Shown one piece after another: positions 23,449 to 31,167 of a stretch of 36,408 bases of DNA. Position 1 is the first letter of the stretch; the number at the start of each line of letters is the position of its first letter. The position numbers and the translations under genes were made by a program. This DNA is from DATGKK01 sp035294725 (GTDB lineage: Bacteria; Actinomycetota; Acidimicrobiia; Acidimicrobiales; Bog-793): NCBI GenBank assembly GCA_035294725.1, contig DATGKK010000036.1, positions 1-36,408 of the forward strand, read 5' to 3'. The notes below the pieces were generated by a model, which worked only from the letters and a program-made list of their open reading frames with translations, was not told the DNA's origin and made no database searches.

Positions 23449-24513
23449 GTGCCCGATCCTCGACCTCGCCGTCTCGGCATCCTCCTCGCCGTCGCCGCAG
23501 CTCTCGCGCTTGCCGCCTGCTCGCCGGCCACGCATGCGGGGACAGCGACCCATGGCACCGCCACGGTGGATTACGCCGGCTCGCTCACCGGCCTCGTGCA
23601 GACCACCCTCCAGCCCGCCTTCGAGAAACAGACGGGCGACTCCTTCGTCGGCAAGGGCGCCGGCTCGACCCTGATCGCCCAGGGGATCCTCGACGGGGAG
23701 CTCTCCCCGGGGGTCTTCATCTCGATCGGCAAGAAGGCGATCACGTCGCTGTGGCCCTCCCGGTCCCACTTCGTCCTCACCCTCGCCACCGACCCGCTCG
23801 TCGTCGCATACTCCCCGAAGAGCCGGTACGCCGCTCAGCTGGACGCGATCCGCTCCGGCGCACAGCCGCTCAGCGCGCTCTTCCGGCTCATGGAGACCCC
23901 CGGCTTCCGCCTCGGGCGCACCGACCCGACGCAGGACCCGCAGGGAGCCTTCTTCATCCTCATGGTGGAGCTCGCGACGCGCGAGCTCCACCTCCCCGCC
24001 GGCACACCGGGGAAGATCCTCGGCGTGAGCGCGACCGACCCGGTCGGCAACACGACGCAGGTCGTCGACGAGGACTCCCTTGCCACCGACATCGCCTCGG
24101 GAAGCGTCGACGCCGGGAGCGACTTCCTCACCGAGGCGCGCCAGTTCCACCTCGACTACATCACGCTCGGACCCTCTCTCGACTTCGCCGACCCTGCGCA
24201 GGCGGCCCGCTACGCGACGGTGTCACTGACGCTGCCGGCGGGGGTGTTCCAGGGCGGCCTCATCACCCTCGACGCCACGTACGTGCTTCCGCCCGCCGGG
24301 AGGCAACGGGCGGCGGCGGACGCGGCAGCTGACGAGCAGTTCCTCGCCTTTCTCCTCGGCAGCAAGGGGCGGGCGGAGCTGCGCGCAGCGGGCTACGTGC
24401 TGTCGACGCCGACCGTCGCCCTCGCGCCGGGCGTTAGCTCGGTGGGCGCAGCTCTCCCACGAGCGGTCGCCACGGCCTTCGCGAAGCTCGGCGGTCGCGC
24501 CGTCGCGCCGTGA
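23449..24513 (+). CDS. Tungstate/molybdate ABC transporter, substrate-binding lipoprotein (WtpA/ModA-like)
   Basis: 354 residues. The first 24 form a lipoprotein signal peptide with lipobox 'LAAC' (C24). The mature part begins 'VDYAGSLTGLVQTTLQPAFE', the first strand and anion-binding loop of WtpA/ModA proteins, and continues with 'DPLVVAYSPKSRY' and 'GRTDPTQDPQGAFFILMVE', which closely follow the archaeal-type tungstate/molybdate binding proteins. It would capture an oxyanion outside the cell for the permease encoded next. The stop overlaps the permease GTG by 4 nt (GTGA at 24510-24513). Tungstate, molybdate or another oxyanion cannot be told apart by eye. Confidence 0.82.
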   Translation: MPDPRPRRLGILLAVAAALALAACSPATHAGTATHGTATVDYAGSLTGLVQTTLQPAFEKQTGDSFVGKGAGSTLIAQGILDGELSPGVFISIGKKAITSLWPSRSHFVLTLATDPLVVAYSPKSRYAAQLDAIRSGAQPLSALFRLMETPGFRLGRTDPTQDPQGAFFILMVELATRELHLPAGTPGKILGVSATDPVGNTTQVVDEDSLATDIASGSVDAGSDFLTEARQFHLDYITLGPSLDFADPAQAARYATVSLTLPAGVFQGGLITLDATYVLPPAGRQRAAADAAADEQFLAFLLGSKGRAELRAAGYVLSTPTVALAPGVSSVGAALPRAVATAFAKLGGRAVAP

Positions 24514-25331
24514 ACCCCTCGATCCGGCGCGCGAGCACCGCCGTCTCGCTCCTGGCCACCGCGGTCTGCTGGGTCATCCTGCTCGCACCCCTGGTCGAGC
24601 TCGTGGCCCACCTCTCGGTCCACGAGATGTCCCACGCCTTCAGTGAGCCAGGGAGCCCGGGGTTCGGCCCGCTCTGGCGCTCCCTCGCCGCGAGCGCGAT
24701 CGCGCTCGCGGCGATCGTCGTCCTCGGCACCCCGCTCGCCTACCTGCTCGCGCGGGACCGCCTCCCGTTCCCGCGCGTCGTCGAGACCGGTCTCCTCGTG
24801 CCACTCGCCATGCCACCGCTCGTGATCGGCCTGCTGCTCATCTTCCTCGTCGGTCCGAGCTCCCCCGTCGGCTCCCACCTCAACCAGGACCTGTTCGGCC
24901 TCAACACCTTCTATGCGCTCGTCGTGGCCGAGTTCTACGAGGCCGCTCCCTACTACGTCCTGGCGGCGTACGCCGCCTTCGCCGGCGTCGACCGAGACCT
25001 CGAGCACGAGGCACTCCTCCTCGGCGACTCGAGGCGCGCCATGCTGAGAAGGGTGACCATCCCGCTCGCAGCGCCCGGCCTGGCCGTCGGCCTCTCGATG
25101 GCCTGGGCGCGGGCCATGGGAGCCTTCGGCGCGGTGCTCATCGTGGCCTACAACCCGCCCGGGCTGCCGATGGCGATCGACACCGGCCTGCAGGCCTTCG
25201 GCCTCAATGGCGCCCTGCCCTACGCCGTCCTCCTCGTGATCGCCGTCCTCCCACTCCCCCTCGTGAGCCTCCTGTGGAGCGCCCGCGCGCGCGGCCGCCT
25301 AGCGCCCGGCGTCGCTCCAGGGCTCCTGTGA
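24510..25331 (+). CDS. Tungstate/molybdate ABC transporter permease (WtpB/ModB-like)
   Basis: 273 residues with about six membrane helices, including 'AVSLLATAVCWVILLAPLV' near the N terminus and 'LPYAVLLVIAVLPLPLVSLL' at the end. The binding-protein-dependent permease signature (EAA loop) is 'EALLLGDSRRAMLRRVTIPL', residues about 165-184, which docks onto the ATPase. The translation is coupled on both sides: GTG 24510 overlaps the binding-protein stop and its own stop overlaps the ATPase GTG (25328-25331). The three genes therefore form one transporter operon, with expected 2:2:1 stoichiometry of permease, ATPase and binding protein. Confidence 0.88.
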   Translation: MNPSIRRASTAVSLLATAVCWVILLAPLVELVAHLSVHEMSHAFSEPGSPGFGPLWRSLAASAIALAAIVVLGTPLAYLLARDRLPFPRVVETGLLVPLAMPPLVIGLLLIFLVGPSSPVGSHLNQDLFGLNTFYALVVAEFYEAAPYYVLAAYAAFAGVDRDLEHEALLLGDSRRAMLRRVTIPLAAPGLAVGLSMAWARAMGAFGAVLIVAYNPPGLPMAIDTGLQAFGLNGALPYAVLLVIAVLPLPLVSLLWSARARGRLAPGVAPGLL

Positions 25332-26407
25332 GCGGCCTCTCCATCTCGATCACGGTGCCCCGCCGCGACTTCGAGGTGGCGGCGGACCTCCTCGTCGCCC
25401 CCGGTGAGCGGCTCGCCCTGTTCGGGCCGAGCGGAGCCGGGAAGACGACGGTGCTCGACACGGTCGCCGGGCTCGTACCGCCGCTGCGGGGCGCCGTCCG
25501 CCTCGGCGACGAGCTGCTCTCGCGGCCACCTGCGCGCCGGCGCCGGCTCGGCCCGAGCGGCCCCACCCCGGCGGCGATCCGGCACGTGTCGGCCGTCCGC
25601 CAGCCGCCAGCCGTCTTCCCCCACCTGAGCGTCGAGGCGAACGTCGCCTACGGTCGATCGGACCCGGAGCTCGTGGAGCAGGTCATCGCTCGCCTCGACC
25701 TCGACGGGTTGCGGAGCTCCCGCCCGGACTCCCTCTCGGGTGGCCAGATCCAGAGAGTGGCGCTCGCGAGGGCGCTCGCAAGGCGCTGCAGGGTCCTCCT
25801 GCTCGACGAGCCCTTCTCCGGCCTCGACGCGCCGACGCGGCGGTCGTGCCGGGAGGTCGTCGAGGCACGCTCCGAGGAAGATCAGGCCGCGACCGTGATG
25901 GTGACCCACGACCTGAGAGAAGCCCAGGCCTTCGGCCACCGGCTCGCCGTCATCGACGCCGGCTCCATCCTGGCCGTGGGCGATCCGCACGAGCTCGTCT
26001 CGCAGCCAGGGACGCGGCGGGTGGCCGAGCTCGTCGGCTACGTCTCCTTCCTCCGGGTTCGCGACCCGGCCGGGCGCCGGCGCACGCTGGCGATCGACCA
26101 GGAGCGGTTCCACATCGCCGGCAGCCACGCCGGGTGCCCGCCGGAGCGAGCCGGCTCCTGGTCGACGGGCGGCCAGGACAGCCCTCTGCACCTCCAGCTC
26201 AGCGGGAGGGTGCTGTCATGCGTCGCTGCCGGCGGTAGGTTCGAGGCGAGGCTCTTCGTCCCGGCCGGCGCCACGCTGTCCACCAGCGACGGCGCCACGT
26301 TCGTGACGGATGAGGACTCGGAGGTCCCCGCCGTGGTAGCCAGCCCGGTGCCGGTGGGTAAGGAACGGCTTGCGGCCGCGACCATGCCCCCCACCGTCGC
26401 GGGCTGA
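25328..26407 (+). CDS. Tungstate/molybdate ABC transporter ATPase with C-terminal regulatory domain (WtpC/ModC-like)
   Basis: GTG at 25328 overlaps the permease stop; 359 residues. The nucleotide-binding domain has Walker A 'FGPSGAGKT' (about residues 32-40), Q-loop 'VRQPPAVFPHLS', ABC signature 'LSGGQIQRVALARALA', Walker B 'LLLDEPFSGLD' and the switch His in 'VTHDLREAQAFG'. Beyond residue ~230 a C-terminal beta domain continues ('QLSGRVLSCVAAGGRFEARL', 'VPAGATL'), resembling the TOBE/MOP-type domain that binds oxyanions and gates transport by feedback inhibition. That would provide intracellular sensing of the imported anion. It is followed 34 nt later by an HTH/ligand-binding regulator gene. 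Confidence 0.88.
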   Translation: MSGLSISITVPRRDFEVAADLLVAPGERLALFGPSGAGKTTVLDTVAGLVPPLRGAVRLGDELLSRPPARRRRLGPSGPTPAAIRHVSAVRQPPAVFPHLSVEANVAYGRSDPELVEQVIARLDLDGLRSSRPDSLSGGQIQRVALARALARRCRVLLLDEPFSGLDAPTRRSCREVVEARSEEDQAATVMVTHDLREAQAFGHRLAVIDAGSILAVGDPHELVSQPGTRRVAELVGYVSFLRVRDPAGRRRTLAIDQERFHIAGSHAGCPPERAGSWSTGGQDSPLHLQLSGRVLSCVAAGGRFEARLFVPAGATLSTSDGATFVTDEDSEVPAVVASPVPVGKERLAAATMPPTVAG

Positions 26408-26441
26408 GCTGCCGCCGAGTGGAGCAATCGAGGAGGCAGTG

Positions 26442-27581
26442 GTGGTGGAGTCGAGACGGCATGGAGACGACCGGTTGCGGCTGACGAGGCTCGCCCGCGG
26501 GCTCTCCCAAGGAGACCTCGCGCGCACGGCCGGGGTGACCCGCCAGGCAATCTCCGGCATCGAGTCAGGCCGCTGGTCGCCCTCCCTCGACGTCGCCCTC
26601 TCCCTTGCGAGCGCGCTCGACTCGACGGTCGAGGCTCTGTTCGGTACGGCCCCCGAGGCTCCCCCGGTGCGTGCGCGCCTCGCCGTCGCCCCGACCGATC
26701 CGCCGGCGGAGGGGCCGGAGCGCCTCACCGTCGCCGAGGTCGCCGGCGACGTCGTCGCCTTCCCCCTGACGGGCGACCACACGATGCTCGCCGGCTTCGT
26801 CCCCGCCCTCGCCACCGGGCCGATCGGCGGCGAGGACGGCGACGATCGCGGACGGCGGCCCGGAGGCGGGCGCGGCCGGGAGATCGAGGCTCGCCGCATC
26901 GCGGCCACCACGCCCACCCTCGCCGTCGCCGGCTGCGACCCCGCTCTCGCGCTCCTGCTCGGGCCGCTCCAGCGCCACGACCCGCCGGTCAATCTGGCGT
27001 GGTGGTCGACGTCGAACGGGACGGCCACCGAACTGCTCGACTCCGGCGCCGTCCACGCCGCCGCCATCCACCGCTCGGTCGAGGGCAGGACACGGCCTCG
27101 CCCCGGGATCGAGGTCGTCGGCTTCGCCTCCTGGCGCGAGGGCCTCGCCGTACACCCCCGGCACCGTGGGGCCGTCCGCGACCTCTCGGACCTCGTTCGG
27201 CTCGGGCTGCGGATCGCGAACCGGGAGCAGGGGGCCGAGGCACGGCGCCTCCTCGACGCCGAGCTGAGCCGGCTGAAGATCGACCCCGCCCAGCTGGCCG
27301 GCTACGGCAGCGTCGCGAGCGGCCACCTCCTCGCCGCCTCCGGCGTCGCCGCCGGCATGGTCGACGCCGCCGTCGTGTGCGAGCCTGCCGCCCTCGCCTA
27401 CGGCCTCGAGTTCATCGCCTGGCAGCAGGAGCTCTCGGAGCTCCACATCCCCCGCTCGCTCGCGAGCTCCACGGAGGTCCGTGCCCTCCTCGACGTGCTC
27501 GCCGGCCGGGAGCTCCCGGCACAGCTCGGCGCGCTCGACGGCTACGACCCCGAGCCCTGCGGCCGCATCCTCGCCGCCTGA
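26442..27581 (+). CDS. HTH transcription regulator fused to a periplasmic-binding-protein-like sensor domain
   Basis: Three consecutive GTG codons (26439, 26442, 26445) follow 'gaggagg'; I use the middle one, giving 379 residues. Residues ~10-60 form an Xre-type helix-turn-helix, with 'GLSQGDLARTAGVTRQAISG' followed by 'SGRWSPSLDVALSLASAL'. The C-terminal two-thirds show the fold of the PBP-like domain (PF12727 class) known from MolR-type regulators: 'TLAVAGCDPALALL', 'GIEVVGFASWREGLAV', 'LSDLVRLGLRIANREQGAEA' and 'GVAAGMVDAAVVCEPAALAY'. These regulators typically sense molybdenum cofactor-related ligands. Here the gene follows the tungstate/molybdate importer operon in the same direction, so it most likely controls it. 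The final 40 nt overlap the convergent cyclase gene. Confidence 0.8.
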   Translation: MVESRRHGDDRLRLTRLARGLSQGDLARTAGVTRQAISGIESGRWSPSLDVALSLASALDSTVEALFGTAPEAPPVRARLAVAPTDPPAEGPERLTVAEVAGDVVAFPLTGDHTMLAGFVPALATGPIGGEDGDDRGRRPGGGRGREIEARRIAATTPTLAVAGCDPALALLLGPLQRHDPPVNLAWWSTSNGTATELLDSGAVHAAAIHRSVEGRTRPRPGIEVVGFASWREGLAVHPRHRGAVRDLSDLVRLGLRIANREQGAEARRLLDAELSRLKIDPAQLAGYGSVASGHLLAASGVAAGMVDAAVVCEPAALAYGLEFIAWQQELSELHIPRSLASSTEVRALLDVLAGRELPAQLGALDGYDPEPCGRILAA

Positions 27582-28870
27582 GCCCGCCGCCCGGTTGGCG
27601 CGCCGGTAGCACCGGCAGCGCGCGCCGTCGCGACGGCACGCTCGCCGCGCGCCCGAGCCGCGGCGAGCTCCGCCGACAGGTCCGAGAGCCGCCGCCAGCG
27701 CTGCCCGGATCGCCGCTCCTGCGAGGCGGTCTCGCCGGCCCGCCCCACCTGCCAGAGCCTCACCCGGCCGATGTCCTTCAGCTCCCGGGGCTTGAGCGGC
27801 GCCCAGACGAGGTCGTCCGGCCAACCCCCGGGGTCGGCTTCGACCTCGGCGTGCACCTCGTCGCCGGTGAGCACGGTCCCCGCGTCGGCGATCGAGACGA
27901 TCCGGTGGGCTCGGTTGACCACACTGCCGAAGAAGTCGCCCTCCCGGGCGAGGACGGGGCCCGTCGCGATCCCGACCCGGACGTCCGAGAGCACGTCGTC
28001 GTCGGCGTAGGCATCGACGAGGTCGAGGCCGATCCGGACCGCGTCGAGGGGGCGCGGGACCACGAACATCACCTCGTCGCCGATCATCTTGACGGGGCGG
28101 CCGCCGCCGTTCACGACCGTGGTGTGGGCGAGGTCGTCGAAGCGGTCGACGACGCGCGCCAGCGCGTCCGCGTCGAGCTGGGAGCTGAGCGCCGTGAAGC
28201 CCACCATGTCGGCGAAGCCGACCGTCATCTCGGGTGTGACCGGCAGGACGCCTGATCCATCCCGCCGCATCGAGGCTCTCCGGCGTGCGGCCGCCTGGAT
28301 GTGGCGCCGCCAGGCGTAGACAAGGAGCTTCTCCATGCTCGGAAAGACGATCTCGGACCCGATCGCGATCGCCTCGGCAAGGAGCAGGCCCTCGTCGCCG
28401 GGTTCGGTCGCCCATCCGGGACGGCCCTGCCCCTTCGCCGCCGCGTCGGCCGAGGCGACGAGCGCGTCGGCGACGCGAGCCATCGACTGGCCGAGCACCC
28501 GGGTCACCTGGACCGCCGTCTCCGGGCTCGACAGGCCAAGGTCGACAAGGCCCTTGATCGTGCGGAGCGCCTCCTCGTCCTGGTCGGTGAAGACCGCCTC
28601 CTCGCCCGAGAGCGGGAAGCCGAGCGCCCGCCAGAGCCTCCCGGCCTCCTCGAGGGGGATGCCCGAGCCCTCGCTCAGCTCCTCGCCCGTGCGCGGAGCC
28701 TCGCCGCGCGTGAGGAGCCGGTCGACGAGCAGCATGTCGACCCGGTCCTCGGCGAGGGCGCGATCGAACTCCTCCGGCGTCACGCCACGCGTGGCGGCGA
28801 GCGCGCGCAGCCCGGCGACGATGTCGTCCCGACTGCTCGATCCCAGCAACGGCGTCCGCTCGAGCTCCAC
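27542..28870 (-). CDS. Class III adenylate cyclase with N-terminal regulatory domain
   Basis: GTG at 28870 follows 'aggagc' on the minus strand; 442 residues. The C-terminal cyclase homology domain has 'VGFADMVGFTALSS' (metal Asp D221), 'VKMIGDEVMFV' (purine-specifying Lys K261 and second metal Asp D265), 'GDFFGSVVNRAHR' (D312, transition-state Asn N319 and Arg R323). The Lys/Asp pair favours ATP over GTP. All catalytic residues for a homodimer are present. The first ~200 residues ('GVTPEEFDRALAEDRVD', 'LVDLGLSSPETAVQVTRVLG') look like the helical pH-responsive regulatory domain known from mycobacterial Rv1264, with no membrane segment, so the enzyme should be cytoplasmic. The tail beyond about residue 395 is Arg/Ala-rich and probably disordered. 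Confidence 0.88.
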   Translation of the reverse strand: MELERTPLLGSSSRDDIVAGLRALAATRGVTPEEFDRALAEDRVDMLLVDRLLTRGEAPRTGEELSEGSGIPLEEAGRLWRALGFPLSGEEAVFTDQDEEALRTIKGLVDLGLSSPETAVQVTRVLGQSMARVADALVASADAAAKGQGRPGWATEPGDEGLLLAEAIAIGSEIVFPSMEKLLVYAWRRHIQAAARRRASMRRDGSGVLPVTPEMTVGFADMVGFTALSSQLDADALARVVDRFDDLAHTTVVNGGGRPVKMIGDEVMFVVPRPLDAVRIGLDLVDAYADDDVLSDVRVGIATGPVLAREGDFFGSVVNRAHRIVSIADAGTVLTGDEVHAEVEADPGGWPDDLVWAPLKPRELKDIGRVRLWQVGRAGETASQERRSGQRWRRLSDLSAELAAARARGERAVATARAAGATGAPTGRRAQAARMRPQGSGS

Positions 28871-28911
28871 GCCCGCTCCTGTCTGTCGGGAGCCAGGCTA
28901 CCCGCCACCCC

Positions 28912-28917
28912 TAGCAT
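28912..28917 (+). promoter_or_regulatory. -10 box TAGCAT of cofC
   Basis: TAGCAT ends 7 nt before GTG 28925. The apparent ATG at 28916 is part of this box, so the GTG is the more likely start codon. Confidence 0.5.
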
Positions 28918-28924
28918 GGCCCCG

Positions 28925-29488
28925 GTGAACGCGGTCCTCGTGCCGGTGAAGGCGTTCCACGACGCGAAGCTCCGGCTCTCACCGGTCCTCGACGCCACCG
29001 AGCGAGCCAGTCTCGCGAGGGAGCTCGCCGCACGGGTGATCAGGGCCGCCGCTCCATTGCCGGTCGCGGTCGTCTGCGACGACCACGACGTCGCCGCCTT
29101 CGCCGAGTCGCTGCGGGCCTCCGTCATCTGGACCCCAGGCCTCGGCCTCTCGGGCGCGGTCACCGCCGGCGTCGAGCAGCTTGCCCACATGGGGGCAGCC
29201 TCGGTCCTCGTGGCCCACGGCGACCTCGTCCGCCCGCAAGGGCTCGGAGCACTCGGCACCGCGCTCCCGGTCGGCTCGGTGACGATCGTGCCTGACCGCG
29301 CCCGCGACGGGACGAACGTGATCGCCGTGCCGGCGGGCGCGGGGTTCCAATTCGCCTATGGGGCCGGCTCGTTCCGCCGGCACTGCGCGGAGGCGGCCCG
29401 GCTCGGCCTCGAGACGGCCGTGCTCGAGGATCCCGACCTCTCGCTCGACGTCGACCGGCCGGGCGACCTCGCCCACCTCGCTCCCTGA
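28925..29488 (+). CDS. cofC: 2-phospho-L-lactate guanylyltransferase family protein (F420 biosynthesis)
   Basis: 187 residues from GTG 28925. CofC/FbiD enzymes join GTP with 2-phospholactate or phosphoenolpyruvate to make the precursor that gives the side chain of coenzyme F420. Visible family motifs are 'AVLVPVKAFHDAKLRLS' at the N terminus (nucleotide-binding loop), 'VAVVCDDHDVAAFA', 'VLVAHGDLVRP' (the metal-binding Asp), 'IVPDRARDGTNVIAVP' and the tail 'DVDRPGDLAHL'. The protein is slightly short, but the fold looks complete. It is divergently transcribed from the cyclase, 54 nt apart, and is followed after 81 nt by a PIG-L deacetylase gene on the same strand. No other F420 genes are in the window. 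Confidence 0.9.
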   Translation: MNAVLVPVKAFHDAKLRLSPVLDATERASLARELAARVIRAAAPLPVAVVCDDHDVAAFAESLRASVIWTPGLGLSGAVTAGVEQLAHMGAASVLVAHGDLVRPQGLGALGTALPVGSVTIVPDRARDGTNVIAVPAGAGFQFAYGAGSFRRHCAEAARLGLETAVLEDPDLSLDVDRPGDLAHLAP

Positions 29489-29556
29489 GCGGGAGCCGGG
29501 CCGGCTCGCTTTCGCAGGATCTCCCGGCGCCGCCCGGAGCGCGGCACCCCCGCAGG

Positions 29557-29562
29557 TATCGT
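29557..29562 (+). promoter_or_regulatory. -10 box TATCGT of the PIG-L gene
   Basis: TATCGT ends 7 nt before the ATG at 29570, with no ribosome binding site in between. Confidence 0.5.
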
Positions 29563-29569
29563 CGCCACC

Positions 29570-30319
29570 ATGCCCGACGAGGTCTCCACCAACCTGCCCG
29601 TGCCGGGTGTCGCGCTCGCGATCGGGGCCCACCCCGACGACATCGAGTTCGGCTGCGGCGCCACGCTCGCCAAGTGGGCGGCAGCCGGCTGCGAGATCCG
29701 TCACCTCGTCTGCACCGACGGCTCCAAGGGCACCTGGGACGCCACCCAGGATCCCGCTGAGCTCGTGAGGATCCGGCGAGAGGAGCAGCGGAGCGCGTCA
29801 CGGGCTCTCGGCGGGAAGGGCGACGTCGTCTTCCTCGGCTGGGTTGACGGGGAGCTCGATTCCGGACTGCGACAGCGAGTCCAGGTGGCCTCGTGGATAC
29901 GGCGCATCCGCCCCGACGTCGTGCTCGGCCACGACCCCTGGCGGAGGTACCGGCTCCATCCCGACCACCGCCATGCGGGTTTCCTCGTCACCGACGGCAT
30001 CGTGGCAGCCCGGGACCCGTTGTTCTTCCCCGAGCTCGACACCGAGCCGCACCGCCCGAGCACGCTGCTGCTCTGGGAAGCGGACGAGGCCGATCACGTC
30101 GAGGACGTGAGCGGCTTCGAGGACCGCAAACTCGAGGCCCTCTTCGCGCACCGCAGCCAGTTCCGCTCGACGATGGGGATCTCGGGATCGAACCCGCCGG
30201 ACGGCGCCGACCCCGAGGTCGCTCAGTTCCGGACCCGGCTGCTCGGCCGCCTCGCCGAGCAGGGCGCCATGGCCGGCCTCTCCCTCGGCGAGTCCTTCAA
30301 GCGGATCGACCGCCTGTAG
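29570..30319 (+). CDS. PIG-L/LmbE-family zinc deacetylase
   Basis: 249 residues. 'AIGAHPDDIEFGCGATLA' near the N terminus is the AHPDD zinc-binding motif, and 'RLHPDHRHAG' provides the distal His. The family removes acetyl groups from GlcNAc-type amides, for example in mycothiol synthesis (MshB) or in conjugate amidases (Mca), in the cytoplasm. The segment 'DGSKGTWDATQDPAELVRIR' is typical of a widespread actinobacterial subgroup whose substrate is not known to me. No mycothiol genes are near, so I do not assign a gene name. The gene is followed 68 nt later by a strong terminator hairpin shared with the convergent hup gene. Confidence 0.88.
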   Translation: MPDEVSTNLPVPGVALAIGAHPDDIEFGCGATLAKWAAAGCEIRHLVCTDGSKGTWDATQDPAELVRIRREEQRSASRALGGKGDVVFLGWVDGELDSGLRQRVQVASWIRRIRPDVVLGHDPWRRYRLHPDHRHAGFLVTDGIVAARDPLFFPELDTEPHRPSTLLLWEADEADHVEDVSGFEDRKLEALFAHRSQFRSTMGISGSNPPDGADPEVAQFRTRLLGRLAEQGAMAGLSLGESFKRIDRL

Positions 30320-30386
30320 CCCGTTCCGCCGGCATCTCGAACCCTGCCGAGCATCGACTCCGAGGGCTCTCGGAACCCGGGACGCG

Positions 30387-30423
30387 AAGAGCCCCGGCCC
30401 ACCAAGTGGCGCCGGGGCTCTTT
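30387..30423. terminator. Bidirectional hairpin terminator between PIG-L and hup genes
   Basis: AAGAGCCCCGGC (30387-30398) pairs perfectly with GCCGGGGCTCTT (30411-30422) around a 12-nt loop. On the + strand it runs into TTTG. It lies between the convergent PIG-L (stop 30319) and hup (stop 30445) genes and can serve both. Confidence 0.8.
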
Positions 30424-30444
30424 GAGTCCTCCGATCCGGTGGGA

Positions 30445-30975
30445 TCAGGCCTTCTTCGTCGCCTTCTTCGTCGCCTTGGCGGGGGCCTTCTTCGCCGGAG
30501 CCTTCTTGGCGGGCGCCTTGGCGGGCGCAGCCTTCTTGGCGGGCGCAGCCTTCTTGGCGGGCGCCTTCACCGCGGCGGACTTCTTCGCGGGCGCCTTGGC
30601 GGGCGCAGCCTTCTTTGCCGGAGCCTTGGTGGCGGGCGCCTTCTTGGCAGGGGCCTTGGCGGCCGGGGCAGCAGATGCGGCCGGCTTCGGGAGCGCGCCA
30701 CGGCTGTTGAGCGCCGACCTCAGCGTGGCACTGGGAGTAAAGGCGATGCTCTTCGCAGCCTTGATGCGAACGGGCGCACCGGTCTGCGGGTTCCGCCCCA
30801 TGCGGGCGCGACGCTCCCGGGGCTTGAAGGTGCCAAAGCCCGTGAGCCGCACGACGTCCCCGCCGCGGACCGACGCCTTGATGGCGTGGATCGTGTGGTC
30901 GAGAGCCATCTCGGCGTGGCGGCGGCTCAGCCCCGTCGCTTCGCTCACTCGACCGATGAGCTCTGTTCTGTTCAC
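30445..30975 (-). CDS. hupB: HU-family nucleoid protein with long Lys/Ala-rich tail (HupB type)
   Basis: GTG at 30975 follows a near-perfect 'aggaggtga'. Residues 1-90 are a standard HU fold ('NRTELIGRVSEATGLSRRHA', 'GFGTFKPRERRARMGRNPQT' with the DNA-bending arm ending 'GRNPQTG'). The remaining ~85 residues are nearly all Lys, Ala and Pro in PAKKA/APAKK repeats, like histone-H1-type tails in mycobacterial HupB/Hlp. The tail binds DNA non-specifically and compacts the chromosome; in mycobacteria its lysines are acetylated and methylated. The DNA of the tail (about 30455-30670) is made of imperfect repeats and may vary in length between strains. The ORF start further upstream (31038) lacks a ribosome binding site. 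Confidence 0.92.
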   Translation of the reverse strand: MNRTELIGRVSEATGLSRRHAEMALDHTIHAIKASVRGGDVVRLTGFGTFKPRERRARMGRNPQTGAPVRIKAAKSIAFTPSATLRSALNSRGALPKPAASAAPAAKAPAKKAPATKAPAKKAAPAKAPAKKSAAVKAPAKKAAPAKKAAPAKAPAKKAPAKKAPAKATKKATKKA

Positions 30976-31167
30976 CGTCACCTCCTGTTGGACGCGAGAA
31001 GTCCCCCACATACAAGAGGAAAGCGGCACAAAAAGCAAGCATTGCCGTCGCGCCGGGAGAGAAATGCCGCAGCAACGGGCTGCTTCGCTGCTGGGGGCAG
31101 CAACGCGACGCCACTGGCCCCACTCGCCTGAAGGACGAAAACCCCTGTAATTACTGGCGGTTTGACC

